In this document: one piece after another, positions 21,301 to 33,570 of the stretch
How positions within the stretch are numbered: position 1 is the first letter of the stretch
Layout: the number at the start of each line of letters is the position of its first letter
From: Spirometra erinaceieuropaei
Lineage: Eukaryota > Platyhelminthes > Cestoda > Diphyllobothriidea > Diphyllobothriidae
Length of the DNA: 64,000 bases
Assembly (NCBI GenBank): GCA_902702965.1
Contig: CACRXP010000115.1
Coordinates: 135,773 to 199,772 of the forward strand
Direction: 5' to 3'
Program-made: the position numbers and the translations under genes
Notes under the pieces: model-generated
What the model saw: the letters and a program-made list of their open reading frames with translations, nothing else
Databases searched by the model: none
Told to the model about the DNA's origin: nothing

Positions 21301-22390
21301 GTGGCTGGCAATTCGCATTCAAACGTCAGCCAAAGCACAAATTGTCGATTCCTGCCTTCTTGTCCACAAATTGTCGTTCTGTTTTCAACAAAGCTACTTT
21401 TGTCGAAAAAAGAACACAGCAGAACTGAAGTTGTCTGCCTTCAAGAGACGTGGCTAAATAGTGACATTGACTCGCAACTTATTACTCCCTCATCCTTCTA
21501 CTGTTTTAGAACGGATAGAAAATCTTTATCTTGTGGCAGAGGTGGAGGCGTTGCCATTTTCGTTGATCAAAACTGGTGTAGAGACTGTAAGTCCCTTTTT
21601 TCTTACTCTGATGATTTGATAGATGTAATCGCTGTTTTATGTAAGCCCCATTTGTTAAGTAATTTTAAAGGCATCAAATTTGTTAGTATTTACATTTCCC
21701 CCTCTTCCTGTGAAGGCGCATTAACCCGTTTTTTCGACTTCCTCTCACAAAAACTTGCTATATTATCCTGCGACTATCTTACTCTCTTATGCGGTGATTT
21801 TAATCGCGTTAATTTACGTCCCCTTACACTTTTAGGCTTCGATGATCTTCTCTCCTTTAATACTCGCGCAGATGCCCCTCTTGATCATATTCTGACTAAC
21901 CACAGCAAGCTTTTTTGCGTAAAAAATAGGGCTCCATTGTCAGGTTCTGACCATTCCACTTCGTTGTGTCTTCCAAAAATCTATTCCCCTTCAAAACATG
22001 CACTGCTTGCCAAGCCTGAGCTAAAGGTTAAGGCTCGCAACACGTCCGCCCAAAACATTCTCATGCTTCAGACTTGCATTTCTCTTACTATCCCCACTTT
22101 CCTTGAACAATCGAATGTTGAATCCTGTTCTTCCAACCTGAAAGCGTTTTTAAATGAAACGTTCGATATTTGCTGCCCTCTTGATACTGTTATGGTACGA
22201 CCGGATAGAATTTCCTCCCCCTATCTGAAATCGTTAAGACGTAAAAAAGAACTCCTTTACAAGCTAGGCTTACGTGATAACCTTAAGGACGTTACCGTCT
22301 TAATAAAAACAGAGATTGACAGACTACATAGTCTGTTTGTCAGCCAACCTTTTTTCCTCTTCTTCCGCCCCCCCCCCTTTCCCCCCTTCC
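21301..22390 (+). pseudogene. APE-type endonuclease of the CR1-like element
   Basis: From the ATG at 21301 the frame shows the apurinic/apyrimidinic endonuclease motifs in order: LQETWL (Glu49), GRGGGVAIFV (79-88), GDFN (165-168), LDHILTN (194-200) and SDHS (216-219, catalytic Asp/His). This enzyme nicks genomic DNA so that the RNA can be reverse transcribed in place. The first 35 residues do not look native. The frame should run on into the reverse transcriptase but is broken at a run of C (22369-22377, then a second at 22381-22386), where it ends with a proline-rich artefact. Confidence 0.88.
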
Positions 22391-23985
22391 TCAGCTGAGA
22401 TTTGGAAAAATCTTAAGCGTCTCACTGGCCATCGCAACACGCCGGTGCATGTGGATGCAGATTTAGACTCCGTAAATAAAAATTTTATATTTAGTCACAA
22501 TGACTCCCATCTTCCCTTAGATGACATTCCCCTATCACCGAGTACATTCCAACCCGTGTCTTTGGCAACAGTAGAGAAACACCTTAAAAAGGTTCGTGGA
22601 TCAACAGCTGCCGGACCGGATGGTGTCTCGCCTTTTCTTCTTAAATCTTGCAGTTCTCAGATAGCCCCTATTTTAACCCACCTAATCAATATGTCTTTCA
22701 TGGAGTCCAAGATTCCCGACGCCTGGCGTACAGTGAAAATCACTCCCATCCCTAAAAAGCCCGCTAACTTTGGTCCTAAATCTTTTCGTCCAATTGCCTG
22801 CTCCTCTGCAATACTAAAGCTTACTAAAAGGGTTGCCCTAGATATCATAAAGCCTTTTTCCTCCAGTTTTTCCGACCCTTTATAATTTGCATACAAAGCC
22901 AAACGGAGTACGTTAGATGCTGTCGCTCTTGTGGTCCACTCTGCTCTAAAAGCATTAGACAAGGGTTGCCGCGAGTATGCGTGCGCTTTTCTTGATTACT
23001 CCTCCGACTTCAATACCGTCCCGCGCCCTCTTCTCCTTACCAAAACCTCCGCATGCGGCTCTCCAGGCTGGGTCGTCTCATGGCTGAGCGATTATTTCAC
23101 CTTCCGCACCCAATTTGTCCAATCTGGCAAGCGGAAATCTTCGACCCTTCCCAATGACTGCGGTGTGCTTCAAGGTTCCATTCTATCTCCTCACCTTTTC
23201 TCCCTCCACACTGACGATCTCAGGTCCCCTAATGACTGTCTTCTGGTCAAGTATGCTGACGATGTGGTTGTTGGACACCCTCTCAAAAGTCAGACACACC
23301 TCCGGTCTCTAAAGGATGGCCTAAACCATGTCCTAGCGTGGTCGGAGGAAAATGGTCTCCTAATTAACAACCAAAAATCCGTTCAGTGTATTTTTCGACT
23401 GTAACCCTCTCCTAATCCTGATTCCTCTGACATTCTTCCTAACGAAGTATCCTCTTTCAGGTACCTCGGCGTTACTTTGTCCTCAAATCTTTCTTTTTCC
23501 CTCCATATTGAGTCCCTATTTATTAAAGTTCGTAAACTTCTTTACTACATACGTCGTTTACGTTCCTACCACACACCTCAACCCTTAGTCTGGCAATTCA
23601 TTGATGCCTGCATTCTTCCTCTTATCCTATACTGCTCTCCTGTCATTTTTCCTGCTTTGCTAAAAAAGATCTTTTAATTTTGAAACGAGTCCTCCGCATG
23701 CTCTCTTCTGCTGCTGGTGCTTCTTTTCATTTTTTTAGTTGACACTATCTTACAAAGACATTTCAATGCGGTCAAGCAATTTGCTGGTCGAATTCTAGAT
23801 GACGTTGCCCATCCCTTACATTCCGATCTTATGTCTGCGAAGTCTTCCCGCCCGATGCGCCGCAGCTTCCGACTTATATCCTGTCGCACATTGGCTTATC
23901 GAGCTTCTGCATTGCCATTCCTAACGCGCTGTCTTACGTGCGAAGAGACAGAAATACAGAAGCTAAGACTTGAACTATCCCCATA
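22391..23985 (+). pseudogene. reverse transcriptase of the CR1-like element, interrupted
   Basis: Translation after the C-run frameshift: AAGPDGVSPFLLKSC, IPDAWRTVKITPIPKK, SFRPIACSSAILKL, then a stop at 22883; FAYKAKRSTLDAVALVV, FLDYSSDFNTV (palm Asp), VLQGSILSPHLFSLHTDDL, and KYADDVVVG with the catalytic YADD at 23252-23263. A stop at 23402 is followed by FRYLGVTLSSNLSF (thumb), a break at 23675, and a C-terminal region with RRSFRLISCRTLAYR to 23985. All the main reverse-transcriptase blocks are present, so the copy was full here and decayed by point mutation. At least two stops and two frameshifts make it inactive. Confidence 0.9.
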
Positions 23986-24149
23986 ATAATCGTTTCTTTG
24001 TGTTAAACTTTGACTCTTGAATAATCTATTAACTTATTTACTGCCCATAGTGAATGGAGCCAATTTTTTTGCTGAAAATTTTGAACTTACGATTTCAAAA
24101 TAAAGCGAATTCCCCTCTCTCTCATACTATTTTTGCTAGTTTCTTCTTT

Positions 24150-25450
24150 CATCAATTTTTCCTTGCCCTCTCCGTGTAAGATGGGGCTAGTGGAGAAGGG
24201 TACACGGGTTTCAGCTGCTGGAATAATGCATGATACAGCTCGAGTCAAGCGTGTTCTTAAAAGTTCGCTTGGCGCGTCCCTTTGAAACGGGACCCTGATG
24301 AAAAGCTTCTTCTTTTCTGTCGTCAGCATCGGGGGCTGTGGTGGTCTTTCGGTCATGTACTTGGCATTGAGTCGATCGGGGTACCCGTTTTGGCGAAAGA
24401 GATTTCCGACAATCTCAAGTTCTTCCTCAATTCTATCAGCCGAGCAGATCCCCCTTACTCTTTGTGTTAGACAACGGACTAAATTGCGCTTCATGTTTAA
24501 CGGTGCGAAACTTCCAAAATTGGTGTATTGTCCGGACCACGTTTTCTTACGATAGACGCTACTTAAAAGTAGATCCAGAAGGGGAGCGATCCGGATTGCT
24601 CTTCTTCCAGAGTAAATTTGATTGATGGGTGCGCCTGATTGATATCATCTAGTAGAACTGAAACGTTCAGGTGCAATAACGAATATATCATCCACGTAGC
24701 GTCCGCAGTATCTCACACCATTGATCTGGCGACTAAGCTCGAAAGTTTTTAGATTGCCCATAGCTACTCTGTCTATTTGCCTTTACAGACTGTTGTCAAA
24801 AAGGAACTGTACGTTTAGGATACATCTAAGTAGCAATTAATTGAGTGCATACACCGGCATTCCTATATCCTGATGATAAGAGGCAATGAATTCACAGAGA
24901 TTTCTGTGATCGGTAGGTTCGTAAAACGAGAAAAGACGTCTAGCGAAAACATAATCATTCCGTTAGGTTGACATCCTTAACGCCGTTCACGAATTTAAAA
25001 GTATCCCGATAGTTATGTAGTGCTAGCTGGTACTGTATGGGCCTAAGGTTCTCCGTTAGTAATTTTTTCATGTCTAGGATTGTGGATTTTTGGCAAGCCA
25101 TATAACCGAGGTATATTCGTGCCAACGGGTCGACGACGCTCTAGGTCGTGCTAGCTTATGAAACCATTGGCATGAAGTCTTTTCAAGCAGTCGGTCAGCT
25201 GTGCTTCAACCTCATCTGTCCGATCCTTCTCCTTTTCCGCTTTGCGGAACTTTCCTGATCCGACAGGATAGATTCTATTTTTGTAACGAAGTTGACCCTG
25301 TCCATCAAAACAACACCAGTTCCCTTATCTGGTCTCGTCATTACAATATCCATGTTCTGTCGGAGTTGCTTTAATTTCTCAATATGCGACTTCGTCAGTA
25401 AACCTCTTTTAGAGAAGACTAGCTGGCGAGCATACGTCTATTATTGCTGT
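24150..25450 (-). pseudogene. Penelope-like reverse transcriptase, heavily decayed
   Basis: On the minus strand: KRGLLTKSHIEKLKQLR, RPDKGTGVVLMDR (complement of about 25300-25345), LYGLPKIHNP (25077-25107), MFSLDVFSRFTNLPI, RYVDDIFVIAP with the catalytic YVDD complementary to 24688-24699, VYRKKTWSGQYTNF, MKRNLVRCLTQRVRGICSAD, and NGYP (24378-24389). YGLPKIH and the NGYP thumb are diagnostic for Penelope-like elements, which use telomerase-like reverse transcriptase for target-primed insertion. Numerous stops and frameshifts break it. The endonuclease that should follow is missing: homology ends at about 24150, next to the 3' end of the CR1-like element. Confidence 0.88.
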
Positions 25451-25699
25451 TTTTTCTTCAGACCAATGGGGTTATATAGGAAGAGGATTAAGTGAAACGT
25501 GTCAGTGGTTAGAGAAACCGACTAGAGCTCATCATACCATATACGTGGGACGTAGAAATACGGGGAAGAGGTTATACGAGACAGTGAACTTCGTAGAAAG
25601 TGAATATTTCGAATGTACATTTAATCATTCACTTGTTCACATGAAACAAGTTGCATTGGCTTCACGAGCCAGTGCCTATTCAAAAGAATACGTGCACGC

Positions 25700-26200
25700 C
25701 TTCGGGCATGAACGAGGAAAAAACGAGATTAGGAGTGTAATCAGTGTCATTCTCGCGCATATGACAGATTCCGAGTACCGCATGGACACCAAGAAAGCCA
25801 TTCGGTTGACTAATCAGGCTCCATTATATCATCCTAATTCAGTGGGTCAGCGTCTGCTAGCGACACCAGAAGTAGTCGCAATCGGGCTACGAAGAACAGT
25901 CTTGTGCACACAGAAGCACCTCCTACAATCTGGACAAACGTCTTGGCCCCCAGGGCTGATTGGCTGCATGCTAGCCCCCACACCCTCCCGCCTCCCCTGA
26001 CAGGATTCTTCACGATCCTCACGATTTATGAACTTCTAGCATATCTTCGCGCCCCCCTTTATTCATTAAGACGACGTTTAATCGGCTTCTCTAAGTACTA
26101 ACATGTTTTACTTGACTGCTACGAGAATTTGTCGAAATCGAAAGTACGCCTGCCAACAAGTCTTCTGAATTTTCCCTTCGCCGTCCGCTCGTTACTATGC
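25700..26200 (+). pseudogene. Penelope-like element 3' end (same lineage as 14110-14620)
   Basis: ISVILAHMTDSEYRMDTKKA, YHPNSVGQRLLATPEVVAIGLRRTVLC and a non-coding tail. It may begin as far upstream as 25530 (YVGRRNTGK could be a mutated YVGETGR region), but this is weak. The tail keeps TTTTACTTGAC and AGAATTTGTCGAAA (near 26130), a decayed version of the compact hammerhead. Confidence 0.65.
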
Positions 26201-26614
26201 CGCTGCTATTTTGTTGATGTTCGCTGGATAAAACCCATCATCCCTTTGGAGGACGCACGCTCAAACTGTGTACTCGGACTTCCAAGCAAATGGTTGAAAA
26301 TATCCACACGTTTTACGCGAATTGGAGACTGTTGAAACATTTTATCCGTTTTCCAGGTTTTTTCCGTCATTAACTCAAGCGATTGAAATATATTGCTTTC
26401 TGTCATTGATTGTGATTCAGTCAGTTGAAAGGGAGATCTCTAAGGCACCATGCTCCCAGGATAAATCATGAAAAGAAAAGATTTATTGACAGGAAGCAGT
26501 TGTGAAAATGCCACAAAATGTGTGTTATAAATCCAACTTCCTATCTAGACGAGTGCGTACATTATAACTTAATTAGCAGTGGCTGTTGCGAAGAAAATGC
26601 ACTAAATAACTAAT
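26201..26614. other. no recognised feature
   Basis: Nothing supported beyond short shadow frames. Confidence 0.3.
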
Positions 26615-27430
26615 AAGAATACGCGATCAGCCTGACGAGATGTTAATAGGAGTTCCGAAATGTGTTTCCAATTAAAAAAAGATTACTTAGGTGGGATTGT
26701 GATATTTATTATCAAGGAGCACAATTCTAGGATATTACAATTCCGCTAGGATACCGGCTTTTGAATGCGCACCTTTCCGACCGTCTGCAAAGACCACATT
26801 TAGTAAACATGACTACAAAATCGCTATTTGTGTAATATCACATTTCCAGCCGATTTTACTGCCATGATAACTTCAGACATATTTTATAAGAAACATGCAA
26901 AAGTACTAACTCTTCTACTTATCTTGCAGCAAATCATGTTTTCTCCAAAGCTTGTACTCTAGAAAGGGCATCTTTCGGTTCTAATATGTTTGGAATTGCG
27001 ACATTTGTAAGACCACAAAAATGGGCACTCATACAGTACCATATCTGCGCCGTAATAAATTCCCCTTATAAAGTATGTAACATAGTTCGCGTTCATTGCA
27101 AAATCTTACGAGTGCTGTGAAGGATCTTTTCAGTAGCATAGATGGTAGTATGAATTTCTTTACAACTGAGGCAAAGACCTTGTAGTTTGGAAAGACTAAA
27201 AACATGTGCAGAGGTAGATCGTGGCAAAAATGAATTGGGGGTTTAAAAACGTTTTAGAACCGCCTAATACTATTTCTTGAGGTATAGGACTTGAGAGAGA
27301 CGTGATTTGCTAAATATAGATCATATAACTGGTCATTCTTTGCATATTTTTTAAAAATTTATTGGAATTCGCAAGAAAATCGAGAATTAATGGAAAATGT
27401 CATGCTATATAACGAGTACGGACTGCCTTG
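26615..27430. mobile_element. decayed MITE (older subfamily)
   Basis: Ordered blocks: GACGAGATGTTAATAGGAGTTCCGAAATG-like terminal sequence, AAAGATTACTTAGGTGGGATTG, GCTAGGATACCGGCTTTTGAATG, and at the far side AAAATCGAGAATTAATGG. The right terminus is missing. It is non-coding. Confidence 0.6.
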
Positions 27431-27500
27431 CGTTAAACAGCTGGAATCCAAAGATGACCAAAATATTATTCTATTATGCTTTACACCATGTTGTATTATG

Positions 27501-28440
27501 TACAGTAGGCGGGCTAACTCACGAAATATCAGCCAAAATTCCGTAATGCGTTTTCGTTTCGAAAAGATTTATTAAGCAGGGTTGTAAAACTAATCAGCCT
27601 TCCGTGTGAGTGCAAAAACTACACTCTGTAAAAAGTGACTACTTAATTAGCATGCATTTTTCTAAATGATTTTCGATGCCTCTAAAAGTCTTATTATATG
27701 TCATGGAGAGCATGCATGAAAATATTCATTCTTTCGCTCATTCGGTAGATAATTACGTCGCTTTTTAGTTTTATACTCAAAGAAGCGATATAATTCGGCT
27801 TTAAAAAATTTCTTATTGTGGGACTTTTAAATACCGTAAAATGGCCGTTCATAAACCATGTCTCTCCATTTACCAATGTGGCTTGTAAAATTAACGATGT
27901 GGATTAAATCCACTGCTAGATTTTATGACCCCTATATGGTCTCCTCTTAATACCGTAGAGAAATGCATGGTTTTCCGTACACTGAAAATACACGGTTTGT
28001 AGTTTGGAAACCCTGAAGGCAAGTGTAACGGCAGAGCGGGTTCAAAATTATTCGGGAATTGGAAACGTTTTCGAAAACCGCATAACACCCTTCTTTCGAG
28101 TATGAAATTGGAAAAAGACGTAATTTGCTACCGAATGAGTGAAAGGATGAATATTTCTATGCATGTTTTCCATGAAATATAAGTAGATTTTTAGAGGCAC
28201 GAAAATCAATCATAAAACTGCATGTTAATTAAGTAGTCATTTTTTACAGAGTATAGTTTTGCATGAAGCCGGAAGGAAGTTTTTTCGAAAGCTGGCATCC
28301 TGAAGTAAATTATTGTAGAATTATTGTGGAATTATACTGCAGGCTGATTAGTTTTACAACCCTGCTTAATTAATCTTTTCGAAACGAAAACGCATTTCGG
28401 AATTTCAGTTGACATTTCATGAGTTTGCCCACCTACGGTA
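27501..28440 (-). mobile_element. MITE subfamily A (940 bp)
   Basis: Left TA-CAGTAGGCGGGCTAACTCA, right TTGCCCACCTACGG-TA. The core is in reverse orientation (TTCAAAATTATTCGGGAATT). Long inverted arms are present, with CCTAAGTAGTCATTTTTTACA-type blocks mirrored. Confidence 0.9.
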
Positions 28441-28499
28441 GACGCCAGATTTTCTGCTGTCAAAAAAGCAGTCATATCTGCTCTATGTAAACCCTAACT

Positions 28500-29450
28500 G
28501 TACACTTCCAGGAATGACGTCTTTTGTAGAAACAGAGTTTGATGGACAGCTCCCATTTCTGAATGTTCTCGCACGTCGAAAAATTGACGGATCACTTCAT
28601 TCATCAGTTTATTGACGAGATGCATATACAGAAGTTAGCCTGCATTTGACCAGAACCACCCCGTGTCTCAAAAAATGAGTTCTGTCTACAGCCTGCTAAA
28701 TCGAGCCAAAACAGGCGCTTCTGGTTAAGAAAGCTATAAACCATAAAGCAAATACCTCTTCAAATTATCTTCCTAAAACACATGACTCTGTACTTCGCTG
28801 TGTGAAGCATCCTGAGGTCAAACAGAAAGGCATTTCAAACACTACGGCCACCCAGGCACAAAAAACATTGACCTGGGGAACTTTTCTATATGTAGAAAAT
28901 GTATTCGAGCTCGTCGAAAGACAACTGAAAAACATGAGGCGCAAACAGCAAACCAATCCGTAATTACCTTGTTCACATAGCTCGTACAACCTGAGGAAAG
29001 GGTTGACTACCTCGATAGAACAAGTGTTGACTACAAAATCTCATGTTCCAGTTGTGGTGCCGTCTACTGTGGCCAAACTGAGCGATCTGTCTCAACTCGT
29101 ATACATGAGCATCAGTTAGCGGTGAGAAGACGAGATGATCTATCCCAGGTAGACATGCGCACACTAGACGGTGGACACAAATTTAAATGGGACAACACTC
29201 GCATTGCTGACAGCAGCGTACTCTGATGAAGGATGCATCGATAGGCAGATCGTCTTAGATGTCACACAAAACTTCTCAAGGGCGAGTGACAGAGAGTGCA
29301 GCCAATGCCGAGCAGATGACGAAATGCAATTGACGCTCATTAGCGCAGGCTTCGTCCAACAGCGGGATCACTAGTTCGGCACGGTTAAATAGGCAACTGT
29401 TTTCGTACATGACTAATAAACCTGACGACGAGCTGGTGAATTAGTCTCGA
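28500..29450 (+). pseudogene. Penelope-like element C-terminal region, third endonuclease lineage
   Basis: FVETEFDGQLPFLNVLARRK then IDGSLHSSVY (28522-28614) is the end of the Penelope palm and start of the thumb (family form: LPFLDVLV, GSL, SVYRK). After a degraded middle, 29025-29226 gives VDYKISCSSCGAVYCGQTER, SVSTRIHEHQLAVRRRDDLS and DGGHKFKWDNTRIAD: a GIY-YIG domain with VDYKI and VYCGQT strands and the conserved Arg of TRIHEH. Stops and frameshifts abound. The tail has ACTAATAAACC followed by CTGACGA and a GAG/CTC stem before GAAA (29411-29446), a possible degraded hammerhead. Confidence 0.82.
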
Positions 29451-29637
29451 AAATGTGCGCAAAAAGGTTATTTTGTTCCCGAAGAATCCCACCTTCATAA
29501 TATATATATCTAATGGTAGAAGGGCGGTCACCGATCATGCTACGGAACTCACCCGCCCCGTTATGCTTTGGGACTTTCTCTCGAGCCCAACCAATGGCCG
29601 CGCAGTGGCGCGTACTGTAGGCAGAATAGCATATATA

Positions 29638-29981
29638 TACAGTGAGTGACCTATCTCATGAAATGTTGGCTGAAATTCTGAAATGCGTTTTCGATTAGGA
29701 AGGATTACTTGGTCGCGGTTGTAATACTGCTTATCTTGTGGCATACTCCTATGACATTTCGGACTCGGCAGGATGTCGGCTTTTTAATGCAATTCTTTTC
29801 AATCTCCTGCAGAAAGCGTGCTCGGTGAAAAATGGCTACTTAAGCAGCATGCATTTTTCCCATTGATTTTCGATGGTCTTGGAAATTCAAATATATTTTA
29901 TGGAAACCATGAACAAAAATATGCTTTCTTTGAGGCAATCAATAGAAAGTCACGTCTTCTTTATATTTTATACTTAAGGAA
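29638..29981 (+). mobile_element. MITE subfamily B, left arm only
   Basis: Starts TA-CAGTGAGTGACCTATCTC and follows the full-length copies until 29981 (TATACTTAAGGA), where homology stops. The core and right arm are absent. Confidence 0.85.
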
Positions 29982-31296
29982 CTCACATTTCTGCTTTTGT
30001 CGGAGACTTATCTTTTTCGCGATGGTGCAGCATTTAGTCATGATGACGTAACAGTTATACGGGAAGGTTTCAGTACTTAAAAGATCTAGAGTCTATTAAG
30101 CAGTGCACAGTTTAGAAATGGGTGTGTTAGAGGGGAATGATGTTATTGGGGGTGGGTTCTGCTGGCACGTTCCCACAAGCAATATGATCAACATTCAACA
30201 ATGACGGTGGAATGATCTTGGGGGTTGTCGTGTTCATGCGGTGCAGTGTGGTCTGAGAGTGATGGTTACATTTCTGTCTAACCTGAGTCTCAAGTGGAAA
30301 TATTGATTCTTCGTCCCGGAAAGCTCAAAAAGCAGAATACCCGACGTGAGTGCAGGGGATCTGCGCCCTACGCCTGTTTAAGGGCCCCGGCCTTCTGTTT
30401 AAGGTAGTTCAATTTGTCTCTCGTCTGTTGCGGTTAACTGTTCTGCAGTCGGTCTCCAACTCGCCATCAGTGTATGCCGTCTTTTGCTTAAGTTGAAAAG
30501 TCGATTGTCAAAATCAGGCATTTATTCAGCAGCCCTTTCCGACTGGGTCTGGACTCCATCTTTAGAGATGCAGAACTCATGAGAAAACAACCCGGTTGAA
30601 GTGAAAACTGATCAGTCTGCATACACGAGCATGAAGTAATCAAGACGTGGGACCGGAGTCAGAAATAGCTAAACAGGCCCTTTGGACGCGCGACCGCGTA
30701 CTGAGCGCTATGCAGTCAGCCCGGAGGCGGTGATTCAGATCAGAGACCGCCAGAATGGTCGGTGTAGCCCTCCACAATGAAATACGACCGGGCCAATTGG
30801 CCAATTCAGAATTTTGACCGCTTTTGCAGACATCTGATAGAGCTGGTCGAGCTGCCGAGTCAAAAGTTGTGTTCCACGTGTCAGAACAAAACTAGTGAAC
30901 ACGGGCTTATACATTATTGTTTTGGCGATAAAAATATTCCTCGATACCTCATTCATGTTTTTGTAACACTCCTCTCACAATGTAACTGATGCCTTTTTCA
31001 GAAGATTACAAATACGGACCTTGACTTCCGAGTTTTTGACTTCTAACCAGTTTTGACGCCTTTTAGACTAGAGGTGGCTTCCCTTTTTTCCGTTTATGTA
31101 CTTAGCAGTGTCTCAAGAAATGCACATGATTGACGGTACGTGTGATAGCAAGGAGATGGTTGTTTCCGTCGAATTACGAGCACCGTATAAAAGGTCGCAA
31201 AAATGGGAAATGCAGGTGCTTGTTTTTTTTCATAAGGTTTTCGCCAAAATGCTTTAGCCCAAACAGGACATAAAATTCTCACATGAGATAAACAAT
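29982..31296. other. no recognised gene
   Basis: No domain-bearing frame; opposite-strand frames at 30735-30989 shadow each other. No repeat was recognised. Confidence 0.35.
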
Positions 31297-32277
31297 TACA
31301 GTAGATGGGATAAATCATGAAGTGCCAACGAAAATTCCGAAGTGCGTTTTCGTTTTGAAAAGATCAATTAACAAGGGTTGTAAAACCAATCATCATACAG
31401 CATAATTCTATAATAATTCAGTTACCCCAGGATGTCGGCTTTCGAAAGACTTCTTTGTGGTTGCATGCAAGAAATAAACTCTGCACAAATTGACTACTTA
31501 AGTAGCATGCATTTTCTCGTTGGTTTTCGATGTCCTCAAAAATTCAATTGTATTTCATAGAAAACATGCTCAAAACTATTCATACATTCGATAGGAAATG
31601 ATGTCTTCTTCCAATTATGTATCCGGGGAAAGAGTATAATTAGGTTTTCAAAAACGTTTCCAATTCCCGAATAATTTTAAACCCGACCTGCTGTTACACT
31701 TACATTCAGGGATTCCAAACAGCAAGCCGTATAGTTCCCGCGTACGGAAAACCATGCATTTCTCTACGGTATTAAGAGGAGACCATATGGAAGGCATAAC
31801 ATTTAGCAGTGAATTTGAGCCGTATTGTTAACTTTACGAGCCACATTGGTAAATGCAGAGACATGGCGACGGCCATTTCACGGTATTTAAAAGTCCCACA
31901 ATTAGAAACTTTTTGAAAACCGAATTATTTCCCTCCCTCGAGCATAATACTATAAGAAGACGTAATCTTCTACCTAAGGAGCTAGAGAATGAATACTTTT
32001 GTGCACGTTTTCCTTGAAATATGATTGAACTTTTAGGGACATCGAAAACCAAATAGAAAAATGAATGCCACATACGCAGTCATTTTTCACAGAGTGTAGG
32101 TTTTGCATGCAGTCGGTTGGAAGTTCATTCGAAAGTCGGTATCCCGAGGTAACTGAGATATTATAGAATTATGCTGCACGATGATTGGTTTTTCTACCCT
32201 ACTTGATCAATCTTTTCGAAACGAGAACGCATTTCGGGATTTCGGTTGACATTTCATGCGTTTGCCCACCTACTGTA
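31297..32277 (+). mobile_element. MITE subfamily A (981 bp)
   Basis: Left TA-CAGTAGATGGGATAAATCA (diverged), right GCGTTTGCCCACCTACTG-TA. The core is in forward orientation (CCCGAATAATTTTAAACC). Foldback arms are present. Confidence 0.88.
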
Positions 32278-32280
32278 TGT

Positions 32281-32546
32281 GGAGAAATGACCACTAATCT
32301 CATTTATCTTGTCCTTCTTTCACGTCAGAGCGCTCTTCGCAGCGACCAAGGTCACGTGCCTTGCAAGTTCTGGTGCATTTAATGGACAGTAGTCGCAAAT
32401 CAAGTCAACTAATCACTCTTGTGCGGGTAGCAAAACCCGAATGACAAAATGCGCAAAGCGCCGCTCTGCGCTCGGAAGCTGCCAATTTTGGTAGGTGTGT
32501 CTGGCGACGACGCAGCAACAGTCACTCATAAATAATGCCAACTAAA
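32281..32546 (+). repeat. direct repeat, copy 1 (about 265 bp)
   Basis: Contains CTTCTTTCACGTCAG, GCGCTCTTCGCAGCGACCAA, CACTCTTGTGCGGGTA, TTTTGGTAGGTGTGTC and CTCATAAATAATGCCAACTA; copy 2 at 32662-32928 has all of these in the same order at roughly 90% identity. It begins four bases after the MITE end. Confidence 0.85.
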
Positions 32547-32661
32547 TGTCGAACTATAATACCTCAGTTTATGAGTATTGAAATGTTTTATCAGAAAAAA
32601 CGATTTTTGAGCATACAACCGTTTAAGCAGCGACGGGTTGCTGCTTTGAATTTCTATCTAT

Positions 32662-32928
32662 ATGGAGCAATAACTGCTAATCGCATTTCCCTTGGCCTTC
32701 TTTCACGTCAGCGCGCTCTTCGCAGCGACCAAGGTCACATGCCTTGCAAGTTCTGGTGCATTTAATGGACATTAGTCGTAAGCCGCGTCAACTAATCACT
32801 CTTGTGCGGGTAACAAAACCCGAATGACAAAATGTGTAAAGCGCCGCTGTGCGCTCGGACGCTGCCAATTTTGGTAGGTGTGTCCGGCGACGAAGCAGCA
32901 GCAGTCGCTCATAAATAATGCCAACTAG
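32662..32928 (+). repeat. direct repeat, copy 2
   Basis: Second copy, separated from the first by about 115 bp of unrelated sequence. It could be a pair of short LTRs, a tandem array remnant or two insertions of one element; no primer-binding site or internal coding region is visible. Confidence 0.85.
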
Positions 32929-33570
32929 AGGCGTCCACTAACGTTATCTGCTGCCATTTGGCTCAAGGATGGATCCGGAATGCCAGCCGAATGAAGTACT
33001 TGCTCCAGCCAGTGAATCACCCCTCTTCTCGAGGCCAGTCTACTTTATTACACGTCCTCCAGATTTTGTTTGAATGATGGCCGCTTCAGCTGTCGGTTTT
33101 CACATTATCTTGTTAATTCTCATAATTTTTCACCGGAGAGGTGCACTCCTTCAAAGTCTGCACACGTCTGTGAAGTGTTTTTTAAATATTAAGCAGCTGA
33201 CTGAAACCCCTCCAAGGGCTCAGCATCATATAAACTTCGAGACTACGTGGTAGCTATGCCAAGCACATCGATGCTTGCATGTCCTCTGAATTATTCATTT
33301 GCCAGAAGAATTTTTACAGGGTTAGATTGCGAATACTAAGACGGAAATTATTGTGGGGTTCGGAAACGCAGTCCTATTTGGACAACAAACAATTGTTTAC
33401 GTACTATTATTGTTTTCAGTAGGCGGTCAACACTTAAAACTTTCGGAATATTATTGATTTCAGAAAGCAAGTACTACACGCGGGTACTTTCAATTTGAGG
33501 CGCTTTGCAGACTGCTGCGACTGCGATTCATAATTTCGCTAGGATTCGGGTTTTACGATTAGGCATAGGG
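32929..33570. other. no recognised feature
   Basis: No gene, RNA or repeat recognised. Confidence 0.35.

Larger units (their letters stand above)
21240..24105 (+). mobile_element. CR1/Jockey-type non-LTR retrotransposon, nearly whole ORF2, decayed
   Basis: Endonuclease and reverse transcriptase lie in order on one strand, ending in a short AATAAA-containing tail (TTTCAAAATAAAG near 24105) with no LTRs. The 3' end is fixed by a second copy of the family, inverted at 34612-35115, that shares the last 500 bp. The 5' limit is uncertain; no ORF1 (gag-like) was recognised. Confidence 0.85.
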
